Shown: positions 9,108-19,527, counted from the first letter of the stretch. The stretch is 64,000 nucleotides of DNA from Stappia indica (GCF_009789575.1 NZ_CP046908.1:3935001-3999000), one strand, 5' to 3'. The notes: a model not told the origin generated them from the letters alone. Numbers and translations: made by a program.

Positions 9108-10405
9108 TGCAGGTGCGGGTGACGAGGCTGGCCAACGGCCTGAGGGTCGTGACCGACACCATGCCGCATCTGCGCACCGCCGCGCTCGGCGTGTGGGTGG
9201 GGGCGGGCTCCCGCTCCGAGACGCCGGACCAGAACGGCATCACCCACCTTCTGGAGCACATGGCCTTCAAGGGCACGGCCACCCGCACGGCGCGCGAGAT
9301 CGCCGAGGAGATCGAGGCGGTGGGCGGTGAGCTGAACGCCTCCACCAGCGTCGAGCACACCAACTACTATGCGCGCGTCCTGGCAGAGGACGTGCCGCTG
9401 GCGGTCGAGCTGATCGCCGACATCCTGCAGAATTCCAGCTTCGATGCGGAGGAGCTGGCGCGCGAGAAGCACGTGATCCTGCAGGAGATCGGCGCCGCGC
9501 ACGACACGCCCGACGACAAGGTGTTCGACCAGTTCCAGGAAACGGCCTGGGCGCAGCAGGCGATCGGCCGGCCGATCCTGGGCACCCGCGAGACGGTGAT
9601 GTCCTTCACGCCGGAGGACCTGCGTGCCTATCTGTCCGAGCATTACCGGGCCGAGAACATGGTGCTGGCGGCTGCCGGCGCGGTCGATCACGACGCGGTG
9701 GTGAAGCTTGCCGAAGAGCATCTGGGCGGCCTGTCGGGCAAGCCGAGCATCGAGCCGGTTTCCGCCCGCTACACCGGCGGCAGCACGCTGCTGGAGCGCG
9801 AGCTGATGGAGGTCCAGCTGGTGCTGGGCTTCGAGGGCGTGCCCTACCGTGCGCCCGACTATTACTCGGTGCAGGTGCTGGCCTCGGTGATGGGCGGGGG
9901 CATGTCCTCGCGCCTGTTCCAGGAAATCCGCGAGACGCGCGGCCTGTGCTACGCGATCTACTCGTTCCACTGGGCGTTCCAGGACACGGGCCTGTTCGGC
10001 GTCCATGCGGCGACCGGCGAGGAGGACATTGCCGAGCTCTTCCCCGTGCTGGTCGACGAACTCGGCCGAGCCTCGAAGGAGATCGTGCAGGCGGATCTCG
10101 ACCGGGCCAAGGCGCAGATCCGCGCCGGGCTGATGATGTCGCTGGAAAGCCCGGCCGCCCGCGCGGGCCAGATCGCCCGCCAGCTGATGATCCATGGCGA
10201 GGTGCTGTCGCCGGAGGAGATCCAGAGCCGCGTCGACGCGGTGACGCTGGAGACCGTGCGTTCAGCCGCTGCCAAGGTGTTCGCCGGGGCGCCGACGCTC
10301 TCCGTCGTCGGGCCGAAGGCGGCAAGCCTGCCGCTGCCGCTGGATGCGGATGCGGTGGCCGAGCGGCTGGGCACTGCGGCGCCGGCACGCGCCGTCGGCG
10401 CCTGA
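9107..10405 (+). CDS. M16 family zinc peptidase (mitochondrial processing peptidase-like)
   Basis: A 432-residue pitrilysin-family metalloprotease. The inverted zinc motif HxxEH is H47-L-L-E50-H51 in GITHLLEHMAFKGT. The downstream acidic region EEIEAVGGELNASTS is typical of the catalytic beta-MPP type, and a C-terminal R/Y segment (GLCYAIYSFH) is present. No signal peptide is visible, so it is probably cytoplasmic or peripherally membrane associated. The one-base overlap with thrC and the order thrC-M16 are conserved in many alphaproteobacteria, though a functional link is not known. Bacterial substrates of this family are unknown. Confidence 0.92.
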   Translation: MQVRVTRLANGLRVVTDTMPHLRTAALGVWVGAGSRSETPDQNGITHLLEHMAFKGTATRTAREIAEEIEAVGGELNASTSVEHTNYYARVLAEDVPLAVELIADILQNSSFDAEELAREKHVILQEIGAAHDTPDDKVFDQFQETAWAQQAIGRPILGTRETVMSFTPEDLRAYLSEHYRAENMVLAAAGAVDHDAVVKLAEEHLGGLSGKPSIEPVSARYTGGSTLLERELMEVQLVLGFEGVPYRAPDYYSVQVLASVMGGGMSSRLFQEIRETRGLCYAIYSFHWAFQDTGLFGVHAATGEEDIAELFPVLVDELGRASKEIVQADLDRAKAQIRAGLMMSLESPAARAGQIARQLMIHGEVLSPEEIQSRVDAVTLETVRSAAAKVFAGAPTLSVVGPKAASLPLPLDADAVAERLGTAAPARAVGA

Positions 10406-10424
10406 CACCCGCACGGAGGCGGCA

Positions 10425-11129
10425 ATGTCCTTGTTCCGGGCCTTCTCCGGCTCCGAGCCGGTCCGGACCCTGATCGCGGGGGAGGGGGAGAACGCCCTGA
10501 TGCTGCGCCAGCCGCAGCCGCAGGACCACGGCGAGTGGGCAGCGCTGCGCGAGGAAAGCCGCCCCTTCCTGCAGCCCTGGGAGCCGCTCTGGGCGGCGGA
10601 CGAGCTGTCCCGCGCCTCCTATCGCCGGCGGCTGCGCCGCTATGCGCGCGAGATGCGCGAGGACCGGGCCTATCCGTTCTTCCTGTTCCGCCTCGCCGAC
10701 GGGGTGCTGGTGGGCGGGGCAACGCTGTCCAACATCCGCCGCGGCGTCGCGCAGGCCGCCTCGCTCGGCTACTGGATGGGCGCGCCGCATGCCGGGCGCG
10801 GCCATATGGGCCGGGCGGTGCAGGCGCTGCTGGGCTTTGCCTTTTCCGAACTGTCGCTGCACCGGGTCGAGGCGGCCTGCCTGCCGCACAATGTCGCCTC
10901 GCGCCGGCTCCTTGAAAAAGTCGGCTTTTGCCGCGAGGGCTACGCCCGCCGCTACCTGCGCATCGCCGGGGAGTGGCAGGACCACCTGCTGTTCGCCCGC
11001 CTGGCCAGCGATACCGCCGCGCCCGAGGGTCTTGCCACCATTTCCGCCGCGAGCGTCGCCGTCTGGCAGGCGCAGGTCCCGGCGGACCCCGGCACGGACG
11101 CCGGCGCCGGAGAGAAAGAAATCTTGTGA
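10425..11129 (+). CDS. GNAT N-acetyltransferase, RimJ-like
   Basis: A 234-residue acetyl-CoA-dependent acetyltransferase of the RimJ/RimL group, which acetylates N-termini of ribosomal or other proteins or small amines. The acetyl-CoA loop is visible in [19 protein letters not shown], followed by [15 protein letters not shown] and the C-terminal [18 protein letters not shown] signature. The C-terminal 35 residues after LLFARLAS are an unstructured extension. An ACGGAGG SD precedes ATG 10425. It follows the M16 peptidase by 19 bp and its stop is one base before the next gene, so it is likely part of a thrC-M16-GNAT-EAL transcript. The substrate is unknown. Confidence 0.88.
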   Translation: MSLFRAFSGSEPVRTLIAGEGENALMLRQPQPQDHGEWAALREESRPFLQPWEPLWAADELSRASYRRRLRRYAREMREDRAYPFFLFRLADGVLVGGATLSNIRRGVAQAASLGYWMGAPHAGRGHMGRAVQALLGFAFSELSLHRVEAACLPHNVASRRLLEKVGFCREGYARRYLRIAGEWQDHLLFARLASDTAAPEGLATISAASVAVWQAQVPADPGTDAGAGEKEIL

Positions 11130-11130
11130 G

Positions 11131-14067
11131 ATGGGTTTGATGCCGATAAGTCTCCGGCACCTCGTGATGCGCGACGTGAAACGGACGAACCGCTTGCCCC
11201 TTATCAGGCTCCTTGTGCTCGCGCTGGCGGCGTGGCTGATCGCTCAGGCTCCGGCTGCGGCCGTCGAGGCCGTCGAGGTCCGTTCCTCCACCGATGCGCT
11301 CGACCTGACCGGCGCCGTCGACCTCTATCCCAACGAGGGCGCCAGCCTGCAGGTCTCCACCGCGCCCGGCGCCGACGGCATCGTCCGCCGCATCGAGGTG
11401 AACTCGCGAGACGACGCCAACACCAGCTGGGCCGTCTTCGCCCTGTCCAATCCCGGCGACGAGCAGATCGACCGGCTGATCGTCGCCCCGTTCTTCCAGC
11501 TCGTCGGCTCGCGGCTGATCTGGCCGGACCTCGGCGCCTCGCGCATCGCCTCGATCACCCCGAGCCAGGGCATCGCCCCCGAGCGCCAGTCGAGCCAGGA
11601 GGCGGACGTCTTCCTGATCACGCTCGATCCCGGCGCGGTGGTCACCTATGTGGTGGAGATGCGCACGCCGGGCCTGCCGCAGCTGCGTCTGTGGGAGCCG
11701 AACGTCTACAAGGACACGGTCAACGCCTACACGCTGTATCGCGGCATCATCCTCGGCATTTCCGGCCTCCTGGCCCTGTTCCTGACCATCCTCTTCGTGG
11801 TCAAGGGCACGATCATGTTCCCGGCGACGGCGGTTCTGGCCTGGTCGGTGCTGGCCTATCTGACCATCGATTTCGGGTTCTGGAACAAGGTCCTGCAGAT
11901 CACGCCGGGCGAGGAACAGCTCTACCGCGCCTGCGCCGAGGTGGCGCTGGCGGCGAGCCTGATCATCTTCCTCTACGCCTATCTCAACCTCAACCGCTGG
12001 CACATCCGCTACAGCCACCTGGCGCTCGGCACGCTTATCCTGGTGCTCGGCCTGCTCGGCATCGCGGTCTGGGACCCTTCCGTCGCCGCCGGCATCGCCC
12101 GCGTCTCGCTCGGCATCATCGGCGTGCTGGGCTTTGCGGTGATCGCGGCGCTGGCGCTGCAGGGCTACGACCGGGCGATCATGCTGGTGCCGACCTGGGT
12201 GCTGCTGCTGTCCTGGCTGGTGGGCGCGGGGATGACCGTGACCGGGTCGCTGGCCAACGACATCGTCCAGCCGGCGCTGGCCGGCGGGCTGGTGCTGATC
12301 GTGCTGCTGATCGGCTTCACGGTGATGCAGCACGCCTTTGCGGGCGGCGCCATCGCGCAAGGGCTGATCTCCGACGTGGAGCGGCGGGCGCTGGCGCTGA
12401 CCGGCTCCGGCGACATCATCTGGGACTGGGATGTCGACCGCGACCGCATCTCCACCGGCAACGAGGTGGAGGACCTGCTCGGCCTCAAGCAGGGCCTGCT
12501 GGAAGGACCGGCGCGCGACTGGCTCGACGTATTGCACCCGCAGGACCGCGACACGTTCCGCTCGACGCTCGACGCGGTGATCGACCAGCGCCGCGGGCGC
12601 ATCTCGCAGGCCTTCCGCCTGCGCGCCGACGACGGCCATTTCCGCTGGTTCCGCCTGCGCGCGCGGCCCATCGTCGGCTCCGACGGCGAGGTGATCCGCT
12701 GCGTCGGCACGCTGCTCGACATCACCGACCAGAAGGTGACCGAGGAGCGGCTGCTGCACGATGCGGTGCATGACAACCTGACCGGCCTGCCCAACCGCGA
12801 ATTGTTCATGGACCGGCTGCAGGCGGCCATCGCCCGCTCGCGCGCGGAAAAGCTCGGCCGTCCTTCCGTGCTGATCATCGATCTCGACCGGTTCAAGCAG
12901 GTCAACGATTCCATCGGCCTGTCGGCCGGCGACAGCATCCTGCTGACCATCGCCCGGCGGGTGTCGCGCCAGCTCAAGCCGCAGGATTCGCTCTCGCGCC
13001 TTTCCGGCGACACCTATGCGCTGCTGCTCCTGTCCGAACAGTCGGCCGACCGCATCGCCGCCTTTGCCGATGCGGTGCGCCGCGCGGTGCGCTCGCCCAT
13101 CACCTTCGGCGAGCGGGAAGTGTTCCTGACCTCCTCCGTCGGCATCGCCATCTACGAGACCGAAGGGTCCTCGGCGGCCGAGCTGATGCGCGAGGCGGAC
13201 ATGGCGATGAACCATGCCAAGCGGCTGGGCGGCGACCGGGTTGAGGTGTTCCGCCCGACGCTGCAGACCGGTACGCGCAGCCGTGCCGAGCTGGAGGGCG
13301 ACCTGCGCAAGGCGCTGAAGACCGACGGCATCACCGTGTTCTACCAGCCCATCGTGCGCCTGGTGGACCGCTCCATCGCCGGCTTCGAGGTGCTGGCCCG
13401 CTGGAACCACCCGACGCGCGGGGCGATCTCGCCGGCCGAGTTCATCCCCATCGCCGAGCAGTCGGGCATCATCAACGAGCTGGGCCTGTTCGTGCTCGAC
13501 AAGGGCGCGCGCCAGCTCGCCGACTGGCAGCAGAGCTTCCGCCTGCCGGTGCCGCTGTTCGCCAGCGTCAACATCTCCTCGCTGCAGCTGCTGCGCCACG
13601 ACCTGATCAACGACGTGAAGTCGGTGCTGTCGCGCTCCTCCATCGCGCCGGGAACGCTCAAGCTGGAGCTGACGGAATCGGTGGTGATGGCCAATCCGGA
13701 ATATTCGGCGCGGATGCTGGAGCGGCTGCGCGCCCTCGGCGCCGGCCTGTCGCTGGACGATTTCGGCACCGGCTATTCCAGCCTCAGCTACCTGCAGCGC
13801 TTCCGCTTCGACACGATCAAGGTCGACCAGTCCTTCGTGCGCCCGAACGGCCGCAGCGCCCGCCCCGTGATCCTGCGCTCGATCATCGCGCTCGGCCACG
13901 ACCTCGGCATGCAGGTGGTGGCGGAAGGGGCGGAGAGCGAATCGGATTCGCTGGAGCTGCACCAGCTCGGCTGCGAATACGCGCAAGGCTTCCTGTTCGG
14001 CCAGCCGATGGAAGCCGCGCAGGCGACAAAGCTCTTGCAGGCCGAGATGGACGCCCTGCGGGCGTAA
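11131..14067 (+). CDS. Membrane-bound PAS-GGDEF-EAL protein with degenerate GGDEF
   Basis: A 978-residue cyclic-di-GMP signalling protein. An N-terminal signal-anchor (about residues 20-45) leads to a periplasmic beta-rich region (to ~200), then about seven membrane helices (200-410), a PAS domain (418-537), GGDEF (545-710) and EAL (720-965). The architecture resembles 7TMR-DISM sensors. The active loop of the GGDEF domain reads SGDTY around residue 625, so cyclase activity is probably lost. The EAL domain keeps its key acidic residues: EVL at 753-755, [23 protein letters not shown] and VVAEGAE. It is probably a c-di-GMP phosphodiesterase regulated by the degenerate GGDEF. Start alternatives exist at 11167. 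Confidence 0.9.
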   Translation: MGLMPISLRHLVMRDVKRTNRLPLIRLLVLALAAWLIAQAPAAAVEAVEVRSSTDALDLTGAVDLYPNEGASLQVSTAPGADGIVRRIEVNSRDDANTSWAVFALSNPGDEQIDRLIVAPFFQLVGSRLIWPDLGASRIASITPSQGIAPERQSSQEADVFLITLDPGAVVTYVVEMRTPGLPQLRLWEPNVYKDTVNAYTLYRGIILGISGLLALFLTILFVVKGTIMFPATAVLAWSVLAYLTIDFGFWNKVLQITPGEEQLYRACAEVALAASLIIFLYAYLNLNRWHIRYSHLALGTLILVLGLLGIAVWDPSVAAGIARVSLGIIGVLGFAVIAALALQGYDRAIMLVPTWVLLLSWLVGAGMTVTGSLANDIVQPALAGGLVLIVLLIGFTVMQHAFAGGAIAQGLISDVERRALALTGSGDIIWDWDVDRDRISTGNEVEDLLGLKQGLLEGPARDWLDVLHPQDRDTFRSTLDAVIDQRRGRISQAFRLRADDGHFRWFRLRARPIVGSDGEVIRCVGTLLDITDQKVTEERLLHDAVHDNLTGLPNRELFMDRLQAAIARSRAEKLGRPSVLIIDLDRFKQVNDSIGLSAGDSILLTIARRVSRQLKPQDSLSRLSGDTYALLLLSEQSADRIAAFADAVRRAVRSPITFGEREVFLTSSVGIAIYETEGSSAAELMREADMAMNHAKRLGGDRVEVFRPTLQTGTRSRAELEGDLRKALKTDGITVFYQPIVRLVDRSIAGFEVLARWNHPTRGAISPAEFIPIAEQSGIINELGLFVLDKGARQLADWQQSFRLPVPLFASVNISSLQLLRHDLINDVKSVLSRSSIAPGTLKLELTESVVMANPEYSARMLERLRALGAGLSLDDFGTGYSSLSYLQRFRFDTIKVDQSFVRPNGRSARPVILRSIIALGHDLGMQVVAEGAESESDSLELHQLGCEYAQGFLFGQPMEAAQATKLLQAEMDALRA

Positions 14068-14100
14068 AATTCACCTCAGGCGGCCGTTTGGCGTCGTTTT

Positions 14101-14152
14101 CTGCGCTTCCGGTGCTCACGTACCTGAATGTACGCTCCGCTCCGGTTCTCGA
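14101..14152. repeat. Imperfect hairpin in the convergent gap after the EAL gene
   Basis: A GC-rich inverted repeat around 14110-14145: arms CCGGTGCTCACGTAC and GTACGCTCCGCTCCGG flank the loop CTGAAT, with CGTTTTC on one side and CGAAAAC on the other. The symmetric T and A tracts would allow termination of both the EAL transcript (+) and rnhA (-). It could also be one copy of a dispersed hairpin family. Confidence 0.45.
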
Positions 14153-14260
14153 AAACAACACCATCCGGCACGCCGGAGCGAATTTCCGACCGGGATCCGG
14201 CTCGTGATCCGGCCCGGGACCCGGCAATGTGTCCGTCGAGCGTAGGTGCCCCCCGCGCGG

Positions 14261-14719
14261 CTACCTTTTCTTGAACGGTGCCATGCCCTTGCGGGCCAGT
14301 TCGTCGGCGCGCTCGTTGTCGTCGTGCCCGGCATGGCCCTTGACCCAGTGCCAGGTGACGTCGTGGCGGCCGCGCGCCGCATCCAGCGCCTGCCACAGCT
14401 CGGCATTCTTCACAGGCTTCTTGTCGGCCGTGCGCCAGGCGTTGCGCTTCCAGTTGTAGAGCCACTTGGTGATGCCGTCGCGCACATAGGTGCTGTCGGT
14501 GTGCAGCTCGACCTTGCACGAGCGCTTGAGCGCGTTCAGCGCCTCGATGGCAGCCGTCAGCTCCATGCGGTTGTTGGTGGTCTGCGCCTCGCCGCCGCAC
14601 AATTCGCGCTCATGCGCGCCGGAGCGCAGGATCGCGCCCCAGCCGCCCGGCCCCGGATTGCCCGAGCACGCCCCATCCGTGTGGATGACGACGTGCGCCT
14701 GCTCGACCGTCTCGCTCAT
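14261..14719 (-). CDS. rnhA: Ribonuclease HI
   Basis: Cleaves RNA in RNA-DNA hybrids during replication and repair, in the cytoplasm. At 152 residues the protein has the usual bacterial length. All four carboxylate catalytic residues are visible: D15 ([11 protein letters not shown]), E53 (NNRMELTA), D75 (LHTDSTYV) and D139 (NERADELA). The basic handle region ([20 protein letters not shown]) is intact. ATG 14719 overlaps the stop codon of thrB (ATGA), so it is translated in tandem as the last gene of ispH-thrB-rnhA. Confidence 0.97.
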   Translation of the reverse strand: MSETVEQAHVVIHTDGACSGNPGPGGWGAILRSGAHERELCGGEAQTTNNRMELTAAIEALNALKRSCKVELHTDSTYVRDGITKWLYNWKRNAWRTADKKPVKNAELWQALDAARGRHDVTWHWVKGHAGHDDNERADELARKGMAPFKKR

Positions 14720-15681
14720 GGGGCAAGCCCGTAGTCGGAGGCGGTGGAAACGCCCTGGTGGAAGCGCAGCTTGCGCAGGTATTCGCGCGGGTCCTTCGGG
14801 GTGACCAGCGCGCCGGGCGGCACCCGCAGCCAGTCGTGCAGGCGCGTCAGCAGGAAGCGCAGGGCCGAGCCGCGCGCCAGGAGCGGCAGGGCGGCGAATT
14901 CCGCATCCGTGAAGTCGCGCACCTGGCGATAGCCGTTGAGCAGTGCCCGCGCCTTGGTGACGTTGAACGAGAGGTCCGGCTCGAAGCACCAGGCGTTGAG
15001 GCAGATCGCCACGTCATAGGCGAAGGCATCGTTGCAGGCGAAATAGAAGTCGATCAGCCCGGACAGGCGCTCGCCGATGAAGAAGACGTTGTCGGGGAAC
15101 AGATCCGCATGGATGACGCCGGAGGGAAGGCCGGTCGGCCAGCGGCTCTCCAGATGGTCGAGCTCGGCGGTCAGCTCGGCGCCGAGGCCCGGAACGACCG
15201 TGTCGGCCTGGTCGAGCGAGGCACCCAGCAGCGGGCGCCAGCTGTCGACCGACAGGGTGTTGGGGCGCTGTCCGGTGAAGTCGGCGCCGGCGAGATGGAA
15301 GCGGGCGAGCGCCTCTCCGAGTTCGGCGCAATGCTCGCGCCTGGGCCGGCGCACCCACATGCCGTCGAGGAACGAGATGATGGCGGCCGGGCGGCCGGCG
15401 AGCTCGCCCAGCATCGCGCCGGAGCGCGCGGCGACCGGCTGCGGGCAGGAAATGCCGCGCGCCGCCAGATGGCGCATCAGCTCCAGGAAGAACGGCAGGT
15501 CGGCCGGGTTCACCCGCTTCTCGTAGAGCGTCAGGATGAAATAGCCGCTCGTCGTGTGCAGCAGGAAGTTCGAGTTCTCGACGCCTTCGGCGATGCCCTT
15601 CAGGGCCAGCGTGTCGCCGATATCGTAAAGGGCGACGAAGGCCGCAAGGTCCTCGTCCGAGACGTCAGTGTAGACAGCCAT
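14716..15681 (-). CDS. thrB: Homoserine kinase (ThrB2, choline-kinase-like fold)
   Basis: Phosphorylates L-homoserine to O-phosphohomoserine, the substrate of ThrC (encoded at 7698-9107). The 321-residue protein belongs to the alphaproteobacterial/pseudomonad type with the aminoglycoside/choline kinase fold, not the GHMP type. Landmarks are the N-terminus [12 protein letters not shown], the nucleotide-binding [10 protein letters not shown], the catalytic loop [14 protein letters not shown] and the metal-binding [11 protein letters not shown]. It starts 40 bp after ispH and overlaps rnhA by four bases. The same gene order is common in Hyphomicrobiales. Confidence 0.95.
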   Translation of the reverse strand: MAVYTDVSDEDLAAFVALYDIGDTLALKGIAEGVENSNFLLHTTSGYFILTLYEKRVNPADLPFFLELMRHLAARGISCPQPVAARSGAMLGELAGRPAAIISFLDGMWVRRPRREHCAELGEALARFHLAGADFTGQRPNTLSVDSWRPLLGASLDQADTVVPGLGAELTAELDHLESRWPTGLPSGVIHADLFPDNVFFIGERLSGLIDFYFACNDAFAYDVAICLNAWCFEPDLSFNVTKARALLNGYRQVRDFTDAEFAALPLLARGSALRFLLTRLHDWLRVPPGALVTPKDPREYLRKLRFHQGVSTASDYGLAP

Positions 15682-15721
15682 GGGGTCGGGTTCGTTTTCC
15701 GGGCGTGAGAAGGGGTCAGGG

Positions 15722-16705
15722 CTACTCGGCCGCCTCGCGCAGGGCGCGCGGCAGGTTGAAGGAAATCGTCTCCTCGGCCGTGCGCACGCTGTCGACGGTG
15801 ACCTCGTAGCGCTCGGCAAAGGCGGCGATGATCTCCTCCACCAAGACCTCGGGCGCGGAGGCGCCGGCGGTGATGCCGAGGCTCGTCAGCGGCGGAAGCG
15901 TGTCCCAGGGGATGTCCGCGGCGCGCTGGACGAGCAGGGCGACCGGGCAGCCGGCGCGCTCGGCGACCTCGCGTAGGCGCTGCGAGTTCGACGAGTTCGG
16001 CGCGCCGACGACGATCAGCGCCTCGACGTCCGGGGCAACGGCCTTCACCGCTTCCTGGCGGTTGGTGGTGGCGTAGCAGATGTCGTCCTTGTGCGGGGCG
16101 ACGATGTCGGGGAAGCGGGTGGTCAGCACCTCGACGATCTGGGCGGTGTCGTCCACCGACAGCGTGGTCTGGGTGATCCAGGCGAGCGGACGGTCGCCGG
16201 CCGGCTCGAAGCGCCTTGCATCCTCCGCCGTCTCGACGAGACGCACGGCGCCCTCCGGCAACTGGCCCATCGTGCCGATGACTTCCGGATGGCCGGCATG
16301 GCCGATCAGCACGATCTCGCGGCCGCGGCGGAAGTGGATCTCCGCTTCCTTGTGGACCTTGGAGACCAGCGGGCAGGTGGCGTCGAGATAGAACATGTTG
16401 CGCGCGCGCGCGTCCTCGGGCACCGACTTCGGCACGCCATGCGCGGAAAACACCACCGGCCGGTCGTGATCGCCGTCCGGGATCTCGTCCAGCTCCTCGA
16501 CGAAGACGGCGCCCTTGGCCTTCAGGCTCTCGACGACGAACTTGTTGTGCACGATCTCGTGGCGCACATAGACCGGCGCGCCGAAGCGCTCCAGCGCCAG
16601 CTCGACGATCTGCACGGCACGGTCGACACCGGCGCAAAAGCCCCGCGGGGCGCAGAGCAGCACCTTGAGCGGCGGGCGGTTTCCGGCGGAAGGGTCTGAA
16701 GCCAA
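15722..16705 (-). CDS. ispH: 4-hydroxy-3-methylbut-2-enyl diphosphate reductase
   Basis: Last enzyme of the MEP isoprenoid pathway, reducing HMBPP to IPP and DMAPP with a [4Fe-4S] cluster. The 327-residue protein contains the three cluster cysteines C24 ([12 protein letters not shown]), C111 (LDATCPLV) and C210 ([11 protein letters not shown]), and the substrate-binding SxN motif in GAPNSSNS. The start is taken as TTG 16705 because AAGGAGG precedes it by five bases and the product then begins MASDPSAG just ahead of the conserved core; no closer ATG exists. It is the first gene of the ispH-thrB-rnhA operon. Confidence 0.96.
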   Translation of the reverse strand: MASDPSAGNRPPLKVLLCAPRGFCAGVDRAVQIVELALERFGAPVYVRHEIVHNKFVVESLKAKGAVFVEELDEIPDGDHDRPVVFSAHGVPKSVPEDARARNMFYLDATCPLVSKVHKEAEIHFRRGREIVLIGHAGHPEVIGTMGQLPEGAVRLVETAEDARRFEPAGDRPLAWITQTTLSVDDTAQIVEVLTTRFPDIVAPHKDDICYATTNRQEAVKAVAPDVEALIVVGAPNSSNSQRLREVAERAGCPVALLVQRAADIPWDTLPPLTSLGITAGASAPEVLVEEIIAAFAERYEVTVDSVRTAEETISFNLPRALREAAE

Positions 16706-16920
16706 GAGGGCCTCCTTGCAGTCGGCGTCGGCGGGGAGCCGCGACGCACGGGCTTTGCTGGCAATAGAGGTATGGGGGCAGGGCGTGTCAAGGGTAGGGA
16801 GCCAAGTCGTGAGGCGGGAAAGCGCCGTGCGCCCGCAGCCGCTCGCCAAGCGCCGGTCCGCCTGATATAGACGTTGCCCTGAACGAGTATGCGTCCTTGA
16901 GCAGAATTGGGAAGATTGGC

Positions 16921-17520
16921 ATGCAGCACGCCGACTGGATCCGTCGCACGGGCCCGCTCGCCACGCTCGCACTCGGCCTTGCCGTTGCGGCCTGCGGTAC
17001 GGATATCGCCGGGGTCAGCAACGATGTGGCCAAGACGGTGATCTCCGGCAATGCCGCCGACAAGTCGGTGGTGGAGAACATCAACCCCGAGACCTTCCGC
17101 CAGGAGGTGCCCTGTCCGCCGCTGGGCGTGGAGCCGGACCGCTACCTGCTGATGACCTACGAGCGGGGCAAGCAGGACGACCCGCAGGCGCTGCGCTACC
17201 AGGCGAACATCGAGAAGTGGGCGCGCAAGTGCAAGCGCGGCGCGGATGGCGGCGTGGTGATGACAGTCGGCGTCTCCGGGCGCGTGACACCGGGTCCGGC
17301 CTGGCCGGGCGGCGAGATCCTGCTGCCGCTGCGCGTATCGGTCACCGATACCGACGCCGAAAAGGCCAAGCCGCAGGTTCGCCAGCTTTCCGTGCCCGTG
17401 ACGCTGGGCGCGGGCGCGCCGGCCGAACAGTGGGCGCTGGTGGAAGATGTCGCTCTTCCCCAGGGCGGTTCGTCCAAGGTGCAGATTGCGCTGGACGAGA
17501 CGGGAAAACGTCGGCAATAG
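16921..17520 (+). CDS. Predicted lipoprotein of unknown function
   Basis: A 199-residue protein not recognised as a named family. It has a lipoprotein signal peptide: Arg-rich start, hydrophobic stretch, and lipobox LAVAAC with lipidation at C25 if translation begins at ATG 16921 (a TTG at 16897 is also in frame). The mature part has two further cysteines (EVPCPPLG and WARKCKRG) and a predicted beta-rich fold with [15 protein letters not shown]. It is divergent from ispH and followed by the glycine riboswitch promoter. It is likely an inner- or outer-membrane-anchored periplasmic protein. No function is assigned. Confidence 0.75.
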   Translation: MQHADWIRRTGPLATLALGLAVAACGTDIAGVSNDVAKTVISGNAADKSVVENINPETFRQEVPCPPLGVEPDRYLLMTYERGKQDDPQALRYQANIEKWARKCKRGADGGVVMTVGVSGRVTPGPAWPGGEILLPLRVSVTDTDAEKAKPQVRQLSVPVTLGAGAPAEQWALVEDVALPQGGSSKVQIALDETGKRRQ

Positions 17521-17530
17521 GAAGGGCATG

Positions 17531-17559
17531 TTGACAGTGCGACAGGCGCTGTCGACAAT
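17531..17559 (+). promoter_or_regulatory. gcvT: Candidate sigma-70 promoter of the gcv riboswitch operon
   Basis: TTGACA at 17531-17536 and GACAAT at 17554-17559 are separated by 17 bp, about 85 bp before the first aptamer. The -35 is perfect and the -10 matches four of six positions. Confidence 0.55.
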
Positions 17560-17644
17560 GCGACACGAATGACAGGCGGCGTGGACGTTGTGCGCCGCCG
17601 GCAGGAACCTGAAGACGCATGTCTTCGCGATCCTGCTTCAAGGA

Positions 17645-17866
17645 CTTGCGGGAGAGATCGGCATCACGGGTGCCGGCGCCGAAGGAGCAACCGCCCCGGA
17701 AACTCTCAGGCAAAAGGACCGCAGGTCGAGCAACGCTCTGGAAAGAAGTCCGGACCGCCCTTCGGGTCGGGGTCGGGCTCACCGAAGGAGTAACCGCCTC
17801 ACATACGGGCGCCGGTCACGGACCGGAGGCCGGGCGGGAAATCTCTCAGGTCGTCAGGACAGAGGG
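17645..17866 (+). promoter_or_regulatory. Tandem glycine riboswitch
   Basis: Two glycine aptamers in series directly before gcvT. Aptamer 1 (about 17645-17725) has GGGAGAG, GCGCCGAAGGAGCAACCGCC and GGAAACTCTCAGGCAAAAGG. Aptamer 2 (about 17735-17866) has TCTGGAAAG, CACCGAAGGAGTAACCGCC and GGCGGGAAATCTCTCAGGTC ending in GGACAGAGG. These conserved loop sequences (GCCGAAGGAGCAA and CTCTCAGG) are the family's hallmarks. In this class glycine binding normally switches on the cleavage operon. No obvious terminator follows the second aptamer, so control may act at translation of gcvT (start 17926). Confidence 0.95.
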
Positions 17867-17925
17867 GGTGCGTGGATACGAAACCGTGTTCGCGTCACCA
17901 GACCCTCTAGCGCCAGGACGACCAC

Positions 17926-19089
17926 ATGGCCGATCACGCCGACGGACCTCTGCTTTCGACGCCCCTGCTTTCCACGCCCCTGACGGACCTGCACCGCGAG
18001 CTCGGTGCGCGTCTCGTGCCGTTCGCCGGCTACGAGATGCCGGTCCAGTATCCCGCCGGCATCATCGCCGAGCACAGCCATACCCGCGAGAAGGCCGGTC
18101 TCTTCGACGTGTCGCATATGGGCCAGGCCTGGCTGGTCGGCCCGGACCACGAGACGACGGCCCGCGCGCTCGAGGCGATGGTCCCCTCCGACGTCGCCGT
18201 GCTGAAGCCCGGCCGCCAGCGCTACACCGTGCTTTTGAACGCCGAGGGCGGCATCGTCGACGACCTGATGGTCGCGCGGCCGCAAGGGCCGGAAAACGAG
18301 GGCCGGCTGTTCCTGGTCGTCAACGCCTCGCGCAAGGCGGTCGACTACGCGCTGATCGCGGCGAACCTTCCCGATAACGTGAGGCTGGAGGTCATCGAGG
18401 ACCGCGCGCTGATCGCGCTGCAGGGCCCGATGGCGGCCGAGGTGATGGCCGCCCATGCGCCGGCTGCCGCGGACATGGCCTTCATGGGCGTTGCGCAGAT
18501 GGAGTTCGACGGCATCGCCGTCTACGTCTCGCGCTCCGGCTATACCGGCGAGGACGGCTACGAGATCTCCGTGCCGGCGGGCGCTGCCGAGCCGCTGGCC
18601 CGCGCCCTGCTCGCCGACGAGCGCGTCGCCCCCATCGGCCTCGGTGCGCGCGATTCGCTGCGCCTCGAAGCCGGGCTCTGCCTCTACGGCCACGACCTCG
18701 ACGAGACCACTTCGCCGGTCGAGGGCGCGATCACCTTCGTGCTGCAGAAGCGCCGCAAGGAAGAGGCCAACTTTCCGGGCGCCGCCCGCATCCTCTCGGA
18801 ACTGGCGGATGGACCTTCGCGCGTGCGTGTCGGCCTGACGCTGGCCGGCCGTGCCCCGGCCCGCGAGGGCGCGGAAATCCGCGCGGCCGATGGCAGCGTC
18901 ATCGGCGTTCTCACCTCGGGCGGCTTCGCGCCGACGCTGGGTGCCCCCATCGCCATGGGCTATGTCGACCCGGCCCATGCGGGTGTCGGCACGCCGGTGA
19001 AGCTGGTGGTGCGCGGCCGCGAGCTCGAGGCGAGCATCGCCGACATGCCGTTCGTTCCTCAGCGCTACCATCGCAAGCCGTCCGCCTGA
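17926..19089 (+). CDS. gcvT: Glycine cleavage system T protein (aminomethyltransferase)
   Basis: Transfers the one-carbon unit from the aminomethylated lipoyl-H protein to tetrahydrofolate, releasing ammonia. The 387-residue protein has the GcvT domain (LVPFAGYEMPVQYPAG, GLFDVSHMGQ), the folate-binding aspartate region, GYTGEDGYEISVP and GLGARDSLRLEAGLCLYGHD, and a C-terminal barrel domain (PIAMGYVDP). The start ATG 17926 lies 60 bp after the riboswitch. The N-terminus repeats LLSTPLLSTPLT, a short local duplication. It is the first gene of gcvT-gcvH-osmC-gcvPA-gcvPB. Confidence 0.96.
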   Translation: MADHADGPLLSTPLLSTPLTDLHRELGARLVPFAGYEMPVQYPAGIIAEHSHTREKAGLFDVSHMGQAWLVGPDHETTARALEAMVPSDVAVLKPGRQRYTVLLNAEGGIVDDLMVARPQGPENEGRLFLVVNASRKAVDYALIAANLPDNVRLEVIEDRALIALQGPMAAEVMAAHAPAAADMAFMGVAQMEFDGIAVYVSRSGYTGEDGYEISVPAGAAEPLARALLADERVAPIGLGARDSLRLEAGLCLYGHDLDETTSPVEGAITFVLQKRRKEEANFPGAARILSELADGPSRVRVGLTLAGRAPAREGAEIRAADGSVIGVLTSGGFAPTLGAPIAMGYVDPAHAGVGTPVKLVVRGRELEASIADMPFVPQRYHRKPSA

Positions 19090-19155
19090 CGGCCCCTTTG
19101 CCTATCGTTCCAGACAACCTGAAGCGGCCTGAAGGCCTTCCGGAGGACAAGTGAA

Positions 19156-19527
19156 ATGAGCACCCGCTACACCGAAGACCACGAGTGGATCACCGTCGAG
19201 GGCGACGTCGCCACGGTCGGCATCACCACCTATGCCCAGGAGCAGCTGGGCGATGTCGTGTTCGTCGAACTGCCCGAGGTCGGCCGCAAGGTCTCCAAGG
19301 GCGACGAGGCGGCGGTCGTGGAAAGCGTCAAGGCGGCGTCCGAGGTCTATGCCCCGCTCGACGGCGAGATCGTCGAGGCCAACGGCGTGCTGGCCGACGA
19401 GCCGGGCAAGGTGAACGAGGACCCGGAAGGGGCGGCGTGGTTCGTCAAGATCCGCCTGGCCGACACCTCGCAGTTCGACGAGCTGATGGACGAGGCCGCC
19501 TACAAGGCCTTTGTCGAGGGGCTCTGA
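19156..19527 (+). CDS. gcvH: Glycine cleavage system H protein
   Basis: Small lipoyl-carrier protein that shuttles the aminomethyl group between the P and T proteins. The 123-residue protein starts [11 protein letters not shown], and the lipoyl-lysine motif is [17 protein letters not shown], with the modified lysine in VESVKA. The [19 protein letters not shown] region is typical. The length is normal. GGAGGACAAGTGAA precedes the ATG, giving a strong ribosome-binding site. It is followed after three bases by the OsmC-like gene. Confidence 0.97.
   Translation: MSTRYTEDHEWITVEGDVATVGITTYAQEQLGDVVFVELPEVGRKVSKGDEAAVVESVKAASEVYAPLDGEIVEANGVLADEPGKVNEDPEGAAWFVKIRLADTSQFDELMDEAAYKAFVEGL

Noticed and set aside
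9958-13986. A very long open frame antisense to the M16 peptidase/EAL region
   Set aside because: The predicted protein is Arg/His/Gln-rich shadow sequence, while the sense strand carries clear domains.
11131-14067. Active diguanylate cyclase
   Set aside because: The GGDEF loop is SGDTY, which lacks the essential residues, so only the EAL activity is proposed.
14068-14260. A possible small gene in the gap after the EAL gene
   Set aside because: The frame is an N-terminal extension antisense to nothing useful, with repeats (AGSR units) and no start signal; the hairpin explains the region better.
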